Origin: Cryptomeria japonica
Lineage: Eukaryota; Streptophyta; Pinopsida; Cupressales; Cupressaceae
Assembly: GCF_030272615.1 (NCBI RefSeq)
Contig: NC_081411.1
Location: 835,130,136 to 835,194,135 of the forward strand
Reading direction: 5' to 3'
DNA length: 64,000 nt
In this document: positions 23,475 through 35,357 of the stretch, one piece after another
Layout of the letters: every line of letters starts with the position of its first letter
Position numbering within the stretch: the first letter of the stretch is position 1
Program-made: the position numbers and the translations under genes
The notes under the pieces: generated by a model
What the model saw: only the letters and a program-made list of their open reading frames with translations
Told to the model about the DNA's origin: nothing
Databases searched by the model: none

Positions 23475-24271
23475 ACATGGGGATTCTCACATGTGACCCC
23501 ATTCTTGAGCCTTGTATCTCATCTCCTCATATTGATATCACATCACCTATTGCACCTGATGATGCAGATAGTGTGACAGTTTTGCCTTCATGTGATTCAG
23601 TGCAGCAAGATATTCATTGTCTTCCAGCTTCAGATTCATGGGATGATTACTTAACAGATATTGCAGGTTTGTTTGTGGAATCCTACATTGTAGATTTGGG
23701 AGACATCATTGATGACATTCATCTTCTCTTTGATGAAGGTGATCCTTCTTCGATTGTTGCGAGGGCACACTCTGACCCTCTTGTTCATTCTCTACATGAT
23801 CATTCTTTTGAGGTTGACATGATTGTGGATACTTATGTACAACAGTTGGAGGAGGTCTCTTTATGTTTTGAGGAGACATGTGAGTCTTTGGGACATGTTC
23901 TACATCCATCTCCACTAGATCTTGGAGTGCCTTTTTCAGCAGTGTGGCACAGTTTACCACCTTTGGAGGGGGTATCTTTCAGCATCGACATGGGGACACT
24001 TGAGCAGTTTTCAGAGATTCCTTTCATCATGAGTTTTCTTCATACATCTTCCCTTCATGATTGGGGAGACTTCATGGATACACCTTTGGTTTTGTTTCTT
24101 CCTAAGGGGAGGAATGTTGTTCAATGTTCATGGAGCAGTTTCTTCATACATCGAGCTTCTATCATTGGTGCAGATTCCACATTGAGGGGGGGCTTCCTAG
24201 CTTCTCTTCTTCTCTCATATGGAGGGGACTTTTTCCTCACATGGGGTTTTGTCCTTCACATACTCCTATGA
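23380..24271 (+). CDS. Acidic C-terminal region of unknown function after the protease
   Basis: Reading continues from the protease by a shift near 23380 (VDDDDFTFDDSTHDDHIS) and the ORF runs to 24271, with 266 codons after the Met at 23486. It is strongly Asp/Glu-, Ser- and Leu-rich and lacks Lys in long stretches. I recognise no integrase, RT or other domain. A polypurine tract lies within its last codons, as expected if it fills the space normally taken by pol in a non-autonomous element. Function unknown. Confidence 0.55.
24179..24191 (+). other. Candidate polypurine tract
   Basis: CATTGAGGGGGGG in the last part of the acidic ORF. It resembles copia polypurine tracts, but no LTR start TGCAGG follows. 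The expected 3' LTR is either replaced by the chromovirus sequence that begins at 24309 or is the copy at 34978. Confidence 0.45.
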
Positions 24272-24308
24272 GAGTTCTTTGTATCTCATTTTCATCTCTC
24301 TCTTTTGG

Positions 24309-25636
24309 TGGATCAAATCCTTACTCAAAACCAATGGATTGCCCTTTGAAAATATTATGAACACTTACTCCAACCTCAACAAGCATTTTTTAGGAGTTTG
24401 AGTGTGTAAGGTTGGATTTACCCTTGCTAATCTCAACTATGCCAGAGCAACCAATGAGCACATCTTGATTGGGAGAACTCCTGGAGAGTTGAGGTGTCTA
24501 AATTGATTAGTAGACCAGATGAACGATGAAGGGATCCCACTAGGACAACATTTTACTGCCTTTTGACAAAGGATAGACTCTCTTTGAGTATACCTCCCCA
24601 TCACTAGGTACCTAAATGGCCTTAGACAAAACATTCAAGATGAGATTAGCATGATAGCACCTAACATAATCCATAAATGCTTTCACTTAGCCTTGAGAGC
24701 AGAAGATAAGATCAAAAGGAAGGGTGAACATAACCAAAAGGGTAGAGTTGACGGAGGTTTCAGAGGAAGAGGCACCTTTGGAAGGGGCTATAACCCCAAC
24801 AAGAATGAAGAAGGTTAACAATCAGAGAACAATGGTGATCATTTTAGAAAAGGAGGATAGTTCAGAGGCAAATCTAGAGGGATAAATAACTATTGAGGCA
24901 GATTTGGCAATTCAAAAAGAGGAACCATGGTCTTCACTGGCAAATGTTGCCATTGTCACCAAGTGGGGCATACCATGAACCAATGTCCTTAAAAGACTTC
25001 AAGCTCTCACATGGGAGAAAGGAGAACTTAGTTGGACAAGAAGAAGATTGTCGAAGTGTTACCTCATCAATAAGAAAGGTTGGACCAGTCCTAGATGGAG
25101 AGAGTCTGATGCTAAGAAGGACCTTGTTGAAGGTACCAGAGTCCAAAGAACCTACACAAAGGAAAACACTTTTCAAAACCACTTGCAGATCTCATGGTAA
25201 GATTTGTAAAGTTATAGTGGATTCAGGGTCTACTGAGAATATTGTAGCAGTTGAGATGGTACACAAACTAAAATTGAAAAGGTTGCCACATACCACCCCC
25301 TATAAGGTCTCTTGGTTGAGTAAGGGTCAGCATGTGCTTGTAGATGAACAAACTTGGGTGGATTTTGAAATAGGAGATTACAAGGATAGTGTGTTATGTG
25401 ACATATTTCCCATGGATTCATGTCACTTGTTGTTGGGATGCCCTTGGAAGTTTGATGTCAAATCCATACATGATGGGGAGAAGAATTTATATGTTATCAC
25501 CAAGGAGGGTAGAAAGTTTTAAATGGATCCCTTGATTGGTAAGGGTGAAGAAAGACATGTTGGATCAAGTGTTATGTTTCTTAGTGGGAAATAATTCTTG
25601 AAGTTGTTGAAGCATGAAGGGAACCAAGGACGTTCT
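24309..25636 (+). pseudogene. Chromovirus A gag C-terminus and protease
   Basis: 24309-24890 is gag in fragmented frames, ending in an RG-rich stretch (FRGRGTFGRGYN). A zinc knuckle CCHCHQVGHTMNQC lies near 24948-24990. The 24893-25522 frame carries the protease: KVIVDSGSTENIVAVEMV with the catalytic Asp, and CHLLLGCPW near the end. A stop follows EGRKF at 25520-25522. C2 is inserted 114 bp after this stop. Confidence 0.75.
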
Positions 25637-26694
25637 TGTTAGGTCCTGGAGGCAACTGAGAGGGGGGGGTGAATCAGTTGTCAAATAAATTCAAACCAAA
25701 ACTACTTAACCAACTTAATGCTTAATACCGGTAAACCAGTTTAATAGGCCGGTAGACAGTTTTAACAGTTAATTGCTATACCGGTAAGGATTAGTGCATG
25801 AAACATAAAGACAAAGTCATCCACAATACATACCACCAATATTTGTACATGGAAACCCTGTAAGGGGAAAAAATACGATGGGAAACCTTACCCACAATCA
25901 GATGATACTACTGTAGATAGTAAGTGTACATAAATGGGGTCTGCACATGCAGAAAGGCCAAGCGCCTAGAACTCACTGCTCAATCATAAAATGGGAGTCA
26001 CACTGACTACAATTGGATGGTTAAATCCAATAAGAATGTACTGCACAAAATAGCATCTTCATATGCTAGATTCAGTACCGGTGTAGTTCTGATTGTCTTC
26101 ACAAAAACCCTCCTTCAATCTTCAGATGATGTCTGTGTGTATAGCTCTTCTTATTCTCGCATATACCTTCACACAATCCTTTTTTGCATTCCACATTTGA
26201 TCTTACTAATAAGATCTTACATTTATACCATAACCTAAGACCAATTTTAGTAGGTCGGCTCTACAAGATATTACAATAAAAACATTTTACAAATAATACA
26301 ATATCCGATGCAATAACCGATTCAACATGTCAGCTTAATGCATTTACAACAATAATTAATCATCTCCTTAGCGTGTCGTGCTGATCTGGAAAAGATAAAC
26401 CTGCCAGTGTAACTTGGACCTATTTGCCGGTAACAACAAATATGCAAATGCTAATGTACGAATAAACAAAACTCCAAAACAAAGTGTCCACACGATGTCT
26501 TTGACATAACCAAGTGTTTTCCATATTATTCCAAGTTTCGGTGATCATTATATCTTGTCGGTGTACCAAATACCGGTGACTGTGCATGAGTCACTTGCTT
26601 GTCGGTGAATGTTGTTGATTCTCCAAAGTGCCAGAGTTGATAAGTGTTTAGTAGGTGTTGACATCAATGACAAAACTATACCAAAATACTAACA
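25637..26694 (-). mobile_element. C2 3' LTR
   Basis: 1058 bp, plus-strand ends TGTTAGGTCC and ATACTAACA. The near-terminal GAGAGGGGGGGGTGAATCAG block is shared with the other LTR and resembles C1. The internal side continues with ATCTCCCCCCTTGG, the complement of the polypurine tract. Confidence 0.9.
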
Positions 26695-27449
26695 ATCTCC
26701 CCCCTTGGCATTGATGGCAACACAAGATGGAAAAACCATCAAAGTGCCAAAATTGAAATGCCAAATACCAAAAACCAACAATCTCCAAAAAGAGATCATA
26801 ACCAGAAATCAAAATACAGATACAGAGAGTAATAATCTCTCCCAAATAACAATCTCTCCCCCTGGGAGCAACATGTGTTTTCCTTGTGTTTTTCCATACC
26901 AATCTCTCCCCCTTTGACATCAATTGCCAAAGTTCTTACCAAGCCAAGTTCATATACAAAATACCAATCAATTTAGTATACCAACTACTCCCCCTAAGAA
27001 GTAGCTTCCCATCAAAGCCGGAATAAAAGATTTCTCTGTTAATTCTGCCTGTTAATGACAATCATCAACTTCCTAAGTCTCTACCGGTGGGGGTATGACC
27101 CCAAGTTGATCTCTGAGATATTCAAAGGTCTCCTTAGGCAGAGGTTTAGTAAAGATATCTGCAATCTGCTCTTTAGTATTCACATAAACTAGTTTTATTT
27201 CCTTTGCTTCAACATTTTCCCTTAGAAAATTCAGTTTGATAGAAACATGTTTGGTTTTAGAATGTAATACTGGATTCTTAGATATATCAATTGCTGCAGT
27301 GTTATCACAATAGATAGTAATAGGTTCCTTGCATTTTACCTATATGTCTTTCAACATTTGCTTAAGCCATAGTACCTATGTACAGTTAGTTGCTGCTGCA
27401 ACATATTTTGATTCTGCTGGTGATAAAGATGTACAACTTTGTTTCTTAC
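26695..27449. other. C2 3' untranslated region and RNase H end
   Basis: It holds the polypurine complement at 26695-26706, repeated AATCTCTCCCCCT pyrimidine blocks, and the last part of RNase H on the minus strand (27100-27449) in broken frames. No other gene is visible. Confidence 0.5.
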
Positions 27450-28304
27450 TCAACCAAGAAAGAATGCTCCGTCGGTGGTGCTTTTTCTATCATCCACATC
27501 TCCTGCCCAATTTGCATCTGTGTATGCACATAATTCAAAGTTTTCATCTCTAGGATACCATAATCCAAGATTTATAGTGCCTTGTAAGTACCGGAAAATC
27601 CTTTTTACTGCTGATTCATGATTTTCTCTAGGATTACTTTGAAACCTTGAAAAAATACATACTGCATTCATAATATTAGGTTTTGTTTGTGTCAAATATA
27701 GTAAACCTTCTATCATAGATTTGTATCTAGTTGGATTAACAAGTGTAGATTCATCCCTTAGTGATAATTTGTCATTTGTTGTCATAGGTGTGCTTACTAG
27801 TTTAGAGTTCTCCATCCCAAATTTCTTTATTAACTCTTTTAAGTACTTGGATTGACTCAAGAATATACCTTTATCAGTCTGTGAAATCTGCAATCCTAAA
27901 AAGAATTTTATTTCTCCAATCATAGACATTTCAAATTCTTGCTGCATTTTAATAGAAAATTCTTTACAAAATCCATCTTCTCCTCCAAAGATTATATCAT
28001 TAACAAATACTTCTATAATCAAGATGTCATCATTAGTCACTTTATAATATAAATTTTTGTCTGCATTACCTTTAGAAAAACCAATCTTCAAAAGATACTT
28101 ATCCAATCTTGCATACCAAGCTCTTGGAGCTTGTTTTAATCCATACAAAGCTTTTCTTAACCTGCAAACCATATCTTTGTTATCTGTCAAAGAAAATCCA
28201 TCAGGTTGTTCAATGTACACTTCTTCTTCAAGATGTCCATTCAAAAATGCACATTTAATATCCATTTGATATACTTTGTAGTTCTTATGTGCTGCAAAAG
28301 CCAA
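27450..28304 (-). pseudogene. C2 reverse transcriptase and RNase H
   Basis: 284 codons: [20 protein letters not shown] (RT palm), [19 protein letters not shown], and the catalytic box as [10 protein letters not shown] where FVDD/YVDD is expected, so one catalytic Asp is Asn. It continues into the connection ([18 protein letters not shown]) and RNase H ([15 protein letters not shown]), then stops at GAFFLG. A stop around 28375 and others separate it from the RT start. The Asp-to-Asn change is a G-to-A transition. Confidence 0.85.
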
Positions 28305-28676
28305 AAATAATCTGACTACCTCAATTCTAGCTACTGGTGCAAAGGTTTCATTGTAATCAATTCCTTCTTTCTAAGAATTCTAAGAATATCCCTTACACAC
28401 TAGTCTTGCTTTATTTCTGACAACCTTACCATCTTCATTAAGTTTGTTTCTGAATACCCATTTGGTTCCAATTACATTTTTGTCTTTAGGCTGGGGAACT
28501 AATGTCTAAGTGTTATTTTTCTCAATTTGTTCTAATTCTTCTTCCATAGCTTTAATCCAAAATTTATCTTCACATGCCTCATTAACTGATGATGGTTCAA
28601 TTTGAGAAATAAGACATACATCTTCATTTTCCAATCTTCCTCTTGTCATAACTCCTTTAAACTTGTTTCCAATTAT

Positions 28677-30305
28677 CTAATCTTCAGAATGATTCAGTCT
28701 AACATACCGGGGTGTCTTTGTTTGTTGTTGTTCTTCAGTTACTATGGAATCCTCAGATGATACTGGGGTAACTGGATCTTCATATTGTACCGGTGGATTC
28801 AGAGTAGGTTTATTTGTCAAAATTTCTGTTGCCGGTTCAGAGTCTATATACCTTGAAGTTCCTCTAAATTGTTCATCAATCTTTACATTTGTACTTTCAA
28901 CAATTTTCTGCAGTCTTTTTTTAAAACATCTATATGCCTTGCTCTTAGATGCATAACCAAGAAATATTCCTTCATCACTTCTATGATCAAATTTTCCAAT
29001 ATACTCATCTCTTCTGATATAACATTTACTTCCAAAAATTCTGAAATATTTAAGAGTAGGAGTAATACCAAACCATAGTTCATGAGGGGTCTTACCGGTT
29101 TCATTTTCTACCATTGCTTTGAATAGTTTGAACTTTCCCAGTGCTTCTGATTTTTCTCTAAGAAAAGTAACCCAACACATTTTAGAATAGTCATCAATGA
29201 TTAGCATGAAATATCTATCACCTTGTAAGCTTTTAGTTCTAGCTGGACCACATAAATCAGTGTGAATTAAATCAAGAGCATTATTTGATTTTTCTGGAAT
29301 ACTTTTGAAACTAGCTCTAACTTGTTTTCCAAATTGACATTCCTTACATATTGTATTCTGAGGTTTGACAATTTTAGGTAAATCTCTAACTGCCTTAGTA
29401 GTACTGATTTTCACCATGCAATCAAAGTTTACATGACAGAGTCTCTTATGCCATAACCAACTTTCATCAATATGTGCAATTAAGCATGTCTTTTCACTAT
29501 TATTTAAATGAAAGATATTACCTCTAGTCTGATTACCGGTTGCAATTTCCAAACCAGTTCTATTCATGATTTTGCATTTTCCATTTTTGAATTGTAACTG
29601 AAATCCTTTCTCAACTAATTGACCAACACTCAAAAGATTATGCTCCAATCCTTCAACATAGTAAACATTGTTAGTGTTATGCTTACCATCAAGAGATATT
29701 GTACCCTTACCTTTGATTAAACAAGATTTTTCATCTCCAAATCTCACCAAGCCTCCATTGTATCCTTGAAAGTTCAAGAATTTACCTTTGTCTTCTATCA
29801 TATGATGTGAGCATCCTGAATCAATGATCCATTCATCCTTTACTTCAACTTTAGTTGCCAAGGCCTGTACTACCGGTTGAGCAGTAGGTGTCGGTTGATC
29901 TTTTGTTATAGCAACAAAAACCCAGCCATTGTCTGCCAGATCCTCATCAAAATCATCAGTCACACCTTCATCAACAATGTAACAAGATTTGTCTTTATTC
30001 TTCTTAAATCTGTATCTCTGATATTCAGGGTTAGGCTTGTATGTTCTTCTAGCTTCTTTTCTTAGTCTAGCATGTCTATCAGGGCATCTCAAAGCCATAT
30101 GACCAATCTTATTGCAGTTAAAACATTTAAAGGGTGCTTTACCTTCATACTTACTTCCAATTGGACCTTTAGGCATTTTCCTTGCAAATAGTGCTTCAAG
30201 TTCTTCATTTTCTTTCCTACTTTCTTCAAGTTCTCTTGCATAAAAGGCTTTCGAATCAGATTTGTCAAATGATGGAGCAGATGATATTGATGCTTTAAAG
30301 GCCAA
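28677..30305 (-). pseudogene. C2 zinc knuckle, protease and internally deleted integrase
   Basis: 542 codons in one frame. The zinc knuckle is CFNCNKIGHMALRC (about residues 62-75). The protease has WIIDSGCSHHM. The GAG-pre-integrase region is WLWHKRLCHVNF, followed by the integrase start ALDLIHTDLCGPARTK and WVTFLREKSEAL. At FKAMVENETG the sequence jumps straight to KTPHELWFG. The stretch holding the second Asp and the Glu of the catalytic core is deleted in frame. C1 retains that stretch. Confidence 0.85.
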
Positions 30306-30938
30306 ATCTATCTTTATAGTAGCAACAGGACCAAATTATTCAATTTCAAAAGCTGAAAGTTTCCCAATCAATGTATCCCTAGTTATTGATGTATTAGGCA
30401 TTGTTCTTAACTCATTTATAGCAGTGACTTTCATTTTATATGCCGATGGAAATCCTCTTAAAAATTTTGAAACAATTTCATCCTCACTTAAGGTTCCTCC
30501 ACAACATTTAATACCCAAAACAATCTCATTTACTCTTTCAATAAAAGCAGAAATCCTTTCATCTTCTTCCATTTTTAGATGTTCATACCTGACCTGGAAG
30601 CTTTCAAGTTTTGCAATTTTGACTGTGGAATCTCCTTCATTCAGTGTTTCCAAATGATCCCAAATAGCTTTAGCAGTAGACCTATTTGATAGTCCCGTGA
30701 TTTGTTGATCTGATAATGCGCTCAAAAGTGCTTCTCTTGCTTTGCAATCATTTTCCTCATCTTTAGTCAAGTTGGGTGGAGTGGGCTGACTCTGAGTAGG
30801 AGCAGCATAACCATTCTTTGTAACATCCTAGATGTCCTTTCCAATGCAATTTAGATGTGTCTCCATTTTGATCTTCCATATGCCATAGTTGGTTCCATCA
30901 AGTTTAGGACTATCCTTCCTGAAATAGTTAGTAGACAT
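30306..30938 (-). pseudogene. C2 gag
   Basis: ATG at 30938 (MSTNYFRKDSPKLDGTNYG) starts a copia gag. A stop interrupts it at GKDI near 30830. The 30770-30336 frame continues with the UBN2 core (AIWDHLETLNEGD, RYEHLKMEEDERISAF). A shift or stop near 30336 separates it from the zinc-knuckle frame. Confidence 0.8.
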
Positions 30939-30980
30939 TGGATCTCCTCAAGCTGTTAAACTTCTGCAAAAGAGGACTAA

Positions 30981-30992
30981 GCTCTGATACCA
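30981..30992 (-). other. C2 primer-binding site, initiator tRNA-Met
   Basis: On the minus strand the LTR end CCTAACA is followed, after two bases, by TGGTATCAGAGC. This matches initiator tRNA-Met and confirms the minus orientation. Confidence 0.9.
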
Positions 30993-30994
30993 AT

Positions 30995-32026
30995 TGTTAG
31001 GTCTTGGAGGCAACTGAGAGGGGGGGGTGCATCAGTTGTCAAATAATTTCAAACCAAAACTACTTAACCAACTTAATGCTTAATACTAGTAAACCAATTT
31101 AATAAGCCGGTAGATAGTTTTAACAGTTAATTGCTATACCGATAAGGATTAGTGCATGAAACATAAAGACAAAGTCATCCACAACACATAACACCAATAT
31201 TTGTATGTGGAAACCCTGTAAGGGGAAAAACTACGGTGAGAAACCTTACCCACAATCAGATGATACTACTGCAGATAGTAAGTGTACATAAATAGGGTCT
31301 GCACATGCAGAAAGGCCAAGCGCCTAGAGCTCACTGACCACAGTTGGATGGTTAAATCCAATAAGAATGTACTACACAAAATAGCATCTTCATATGTTGG
31401 ATTCAGTATCGGTGTAGTTCTAATTTTCTTCACAAAAACCCTCCTTCAAACTTCAAATGATGTCTGCATGTATAGCTCTGCTTATTCTCGCATATACCTT
31501 CACACAATCCTTTTTCGCATTCCACATTTGATCTTACAAATAAGATCTTACATTTATACCATAACCTAAGACCAATTTTAGTAGGTCGGCTCTACAAGAT
31601 ATTACAATAATTTTTTTTTACAAATAATACAATATCCGATACAATAACCGATTCAACATGTTGGCTTAATGCATTTACAACAATAATTAATCATCTCCTT
31701 AGCATGTCGTGCTGATCTAGAAAAGATAAACCTGTCGGTGTAACCTGGACCTACATTGCCGGTAACAACAAATATGCAAATGTTAATGTACCAATAAACA
31801 AAACTCCAAAACAAAGTGTCCACACGATGTCTTTGACATAACCAAGTGTTTTCCATATTATTCCAAGTGTCGGTGATCATTATATCTTGCTAGTGTACCA
31901 GATACCGGTGACTATGAATGAGTCACTTGCTTGTTGGTGAATGTTGTTGATTCTCCAAAGTGCTAGAGTTGATAAGTGTTTAGTAGGTGTTGACATAAAT
32001 GACAAAACCATACCAAAATACCAACA
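30995..32026 (-). mobile_element. C2 5' LTR
   Basis: 1032 bp, plus-strand ends TGTTAGGTCT and AATACCAACA. It is about 95% alike to the left LTR by eye. It lacks about 27 bp that the left copy has near 25985-26010. Confidence 0.9.
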
Positions 32027-32031
32027 GTTCT

Positions 32032-33345
32032 CTCATAGTGAAACCCAAAGAAGAGACAAAGGTTGAAACCAAACCAGTGATACCTCAAGAGGTGCAGACC
32101 TTGCTAGACCAGTACAAAGACATAGTTGTCAATGAGATATCGGATGCCTTACCCCCTATCAGAGATGTTAACCATCAGATAGACCTCATACTTGGTTCAA
32201 CTTTTCCAAACAAGGCTGCTTACAAAATGACACCTACTCAAAATGAGGAAATAGCCAAGCAAGTGCAGGAACTACTAGATAAAGGGTTGACAAAGAAGAG
32301 TTTAAGTCTATGTGCAGTACCTACTGTTTTGGTACCTAAGAAAGAGGGAAAGTGGAGGATGTACATTTATTCAAGGGCCATAAACAAAATCACAATTAGT
32401 TATTGGTTCCCAATCCCAAGGATTGAGGATCTAATGGACTACCTAGGAGGAGCTTGCTACTTTTCTAAGGTGGATTTGAAATCAAGTTATCATCAAATTA
32501 GGATCAGACCTGGTGATGAATGGAAGACATCCTTTAAGACAAATGAAGGGCTATATGAATGGTTGGTGATGGCCTTTGGGCTCACAAATGTACCTGACAC
32601 CTTCATGAGGCTCAAGAATGAAGTTCTTGCAGAGTTTATCGGTAAGTTTGTCATTGTTTACCTTGATGACATTCTAATTTTTAGCAGGTCAAAGGAGGAG
32701 CACATCAAACACTTGAATCAAATTTTGAGGAAGATACATTAAGAAAAGTTGATGATCAACTTGGATAAATGTGAGATTTTCAAAAAAGAATTGGTGTATC
32801 TTCATTTTGTAGTTTCTCAAGGTTGCTTGAAAATGGATCCATGAAAAGTGGAAGCAATAGTGAATTGGCCTACTCCTAAGTCAGTAGGAGATGTAAGAAG
32901 TTTCCATGGTTTAGCTTTATTCTATAGGAAGTTCATTAGGGTTTTTAGCCATGTGTTTGCACCTATCTTGAACACCATCAAAGGTGGGATAAAATGTCAG
33001 TTTAAGTGGACTAGTGTAGCAGACAAGGGGTTTGAGTTGTTGAAACAAAAGGTACCAGAACTCCCTTATCTTAGGCTCCTTGATTTCAATCACCTCTTCA
33101 CTGTGGAGTTTGATGCTAGCAAGTTGGCTATAGGGGTCATATTGAGTCAAGAAGGTCACCTGGTTGCATTCTTTTCTGAGCTGCTCAATGATGCAAAACA
33201 AAAGTATTCTACCTATGATCTAGAGTTATATGCCATGGTGCAAGCCCTCAAGAAGTGGTGGCATTATCTGTTACCTAAAGAGTTCATAGTCTACACTAAT
33301 AATCATGTACTTAGTTTTTTGAATGGGCGGAAGAAATTGTACTAA
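32032..33345 (+). pseudogene. Chromovirus A reverse transcriptase and RNase H
   Basis: Up to 32742: KGLTKKSLSLCAVPTVLVPK, WRMYIYSRAINKIT, YFSKVDLKSSYHQIRI, MAFGLTNVPDTFMRL and the intact catalytic VIVYLDDILIFSRS. A stop at 32740-32742 and another near 32842 break the connection. 32848-33345 carries VEAIVNWPTP-type sequence, SFHGLALFYRKFI and RNase H with VEFDASKLAIGVILSQEG, ending in a stop after GRKKLY. Confidence 0.85.
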
Positions 33346-34953
33346 CGACACCTCAAGTGGGTTGAGTATTTGCAAGCCTACACCTTTTCCATCAAGCACA
33401 AGAAAGGAGTCACCAATAAGGTAGCAGATGCCTTAAGTAGAAGGTTTCTCACCATTCAAGAGCTGCAGCTACAAAGTGTGGGGTTAAGTGACCTCAAAGA
33501 CCTCTACCAAGGTGACAAAGATTTTGGTGAAGCATATGATGTTTGCTCAAAGTTTGCTAATGCTTGTCATACTGCCTATTCTGATTTTATGTTGCAGGAA
33601 GGATTATTGTTTAAAGGAAACCTACTTTTCATACCACAGTGCTCCATGAGAGACAATATCATCAAGGAGAAGCATCAAGGTAGCCTAGGTGGACATTTTG
33701 TTCTTGACAAGACCTTAGAGCAGGTTGGTAGGTTCTACTATTGGCCTAGACTACAGTCAGCTATTAGGAAATTTGTGGGGTAGTGTGTTATTTGCCAAAG
33801 TGTACCTACAACAATGCAGGGTTATATCAGCCTCTTGCCATTCCAACAAGGCCATGGGAGTTTGTGAGTATGGAATTTGTCCTTGGTTTACCTGGAGCTC
33901 CAAGAGGATATGATAGTGTCTATGTCATAGTGGATAGATTCAGAAAGAAGGCACACTTTGTGCCTTGAAAATGCACTAATGATGCCTCCTACATATTAGG
34001 GTTGTTCTTCAAAGAGATTGTGAGGATCCATGGTTTTCCACCCAGCATTGTGTGTGATAGACAAACTAAATTTGTAAGCCAGTTTTGGTGAACCTTTTGG
34101 AAGAAACTTGGTACCAACCTTTCTTTTTCATCTGCATACCATCCACAATCTGATGGTTAAACTAAAGTAGTTAATAGATCCTTGGGTAATTTACTGAGAT
34201 GTCTCACCAAACAGCATGGTCAATCTTGGGATCTAGTATTGGGACAAGGAGAGTCTGCCTATAATGACTCTATCAATAAGAGCATAGGTCAGAGTCCATT
34301 TGAGATTGTATATGGATGCCATCCAAGGGGTATCTTAGAACTCGGGGATCTCAGTTCCATGGACCATAGGAGTTCCCAAGGTGAAAACTTTGCAGAGAAT
34401 ATGAGGGAGATACATGAACAAGTAAAGAAAACATTGCAGGTAGAACAATGAGAAATACAAGATACAAGCAAACAAAACAAACAGAGAAGTACACTACAAG
34501 GTAGATGATGTAATTATGTCCTATCTGAGAAAGGAGAGACTCCCTAAGGGGCAGCCTAGCAAACTATGCATGAAGAAGATTGGACCTCTTAAGGTTGTGC
34601 ATAAATAAGGCAACAATGCCTATGAGGTGGAACTACCACCAACCTTGGGTATATCACCAATCTTTAATGTATGTGATTTGTTTTAGTATAAAGGAATTTA
34701 GTCAACTGCAAACCAAGAAGAGCCTACTATTAGTGAAGATGTAGATTGGATACAAGACTTACCTCCAAGCCAACTGGTGACATTGGATTGCATTCTAGAT
34801 TCCAAGATTGTAAAAAATACTAGGAAAGGAGTCTATAGAGACTACCTCGTTAAATGGACAAGTCTACCTGACTTTGAAGCTACATCGATGTCAGAAGCTT
34901 ATATACTGAAGTATGGAACTATTGTTCAAGCCCTGTCCACTCAAGGGACTTGA
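33346..34953 (+). pseudogene. Chromovirus A integrase with C-terminal chromodomain
   Basis: 33370-33783: KVADALSRR (RNase H end) and the zinc-binding region ending in FYYWPRL. 33783-33968: core start with WEFVSMEFVLGLP and VIVDRFRKKAHFVP. 34035-34160 still reads the second Asp and AYHPQSDG blocks with stops. 34182-34451: core end (QSPFEIVYGCHP). 34795-34953: chromodomain-like DYLVKWTSLPDFEAT, where the usual Trp after this motif is Ser. The chromodomain marks the chromovirus lineage and would steer integration to heterochromatin. Confidence 0.8.
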
Positions 34954-34977
34954 GGCCTTCCTACTCCGGGAGTATGG

Positions 34978-35357
34978 TGCAGGGGCACTTAAAAAATTTG
35001 GTTGAGTTTGTTTCCAGGATGTTGGAATCATGTTCTTAGTTTTTTCATAAGGCCAAGAGGCCATTGAGTGTGTTCTCGAATGATTGTAAGGGCCCTAAGT
35101 GTCCTAGTTTGGCCAATGTTGGCATGTGGGCTCTTAAGGGTGCCAAGTAGAGTACTTACTAGGATAAGTTGTTTTTGGGTTAATATAGGTTGGTTGGCAT
35201 TATTTTGGGGTTGTTGAGGTCATATGAGTCACTTGGAAGTGACCAAGCTTGGTGTTGAGAAAATTTGCTCACCAAGGCAAAAAATTGCAAAAGTTGCTCA
35301 TAGCAACTTTGCAACATTTTCACCAAATCTTGTACACCAATGGCTAGCTGGTTGTCA
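34978..35357 (+). mobile_element. Partial LTR, family L1
   Basis: TGCAGGGGCACTTAA onward matches the first 390 bp or so of the LTR at 19589, with scattered substitutions and one gap of about 12 bp. It breaks off after GGCTAGCTGGTTGTCA. It directly follows the chromovirus stop and GGGAGTATGG, a weak polypurine tract. It is thus either the natural 3' LTR of A or of the composite that starts at 19589. Confidence 0.75.

Larger units (their letters stand above)
25637..32026 (-). mobile_element. Complete Ty1/copia element C2
   Basis: 6390 bp on the minus strand, with LTRs at 25637-26694 and 30995-32026 and a perfect 5-bp target duplication GTTCT (25632-25636 and 32027-32031). The LTRs differ by indels (one of about 27 bp) and scattered substitutions. 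Internal order on the minus strand is gag, zinc knuckle, protease, integrase, RT, RNase H. Integrase has lost its core and the RT active box is altered, so it is not autonomous. Confidence 0.95.
24309..34977 (+). mobile_element. Chromovirus-type gypsy body A, split by copia C2
   Basis: Plus-strand gypsy made of 24309-25636 (gag end, zinc knuckle, protease) and 32032-34977 (RT, RNase H, integrase, chromodomain). The two parts rejoin when C2 and one GTTCT target duplication are removed; the undisturbed sequence of copy B at 37340-37360 confirms the join. The gag N-terminus is missing. The body is followed directly by an L1-family LTR at 34978. Confidence 0.8.
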
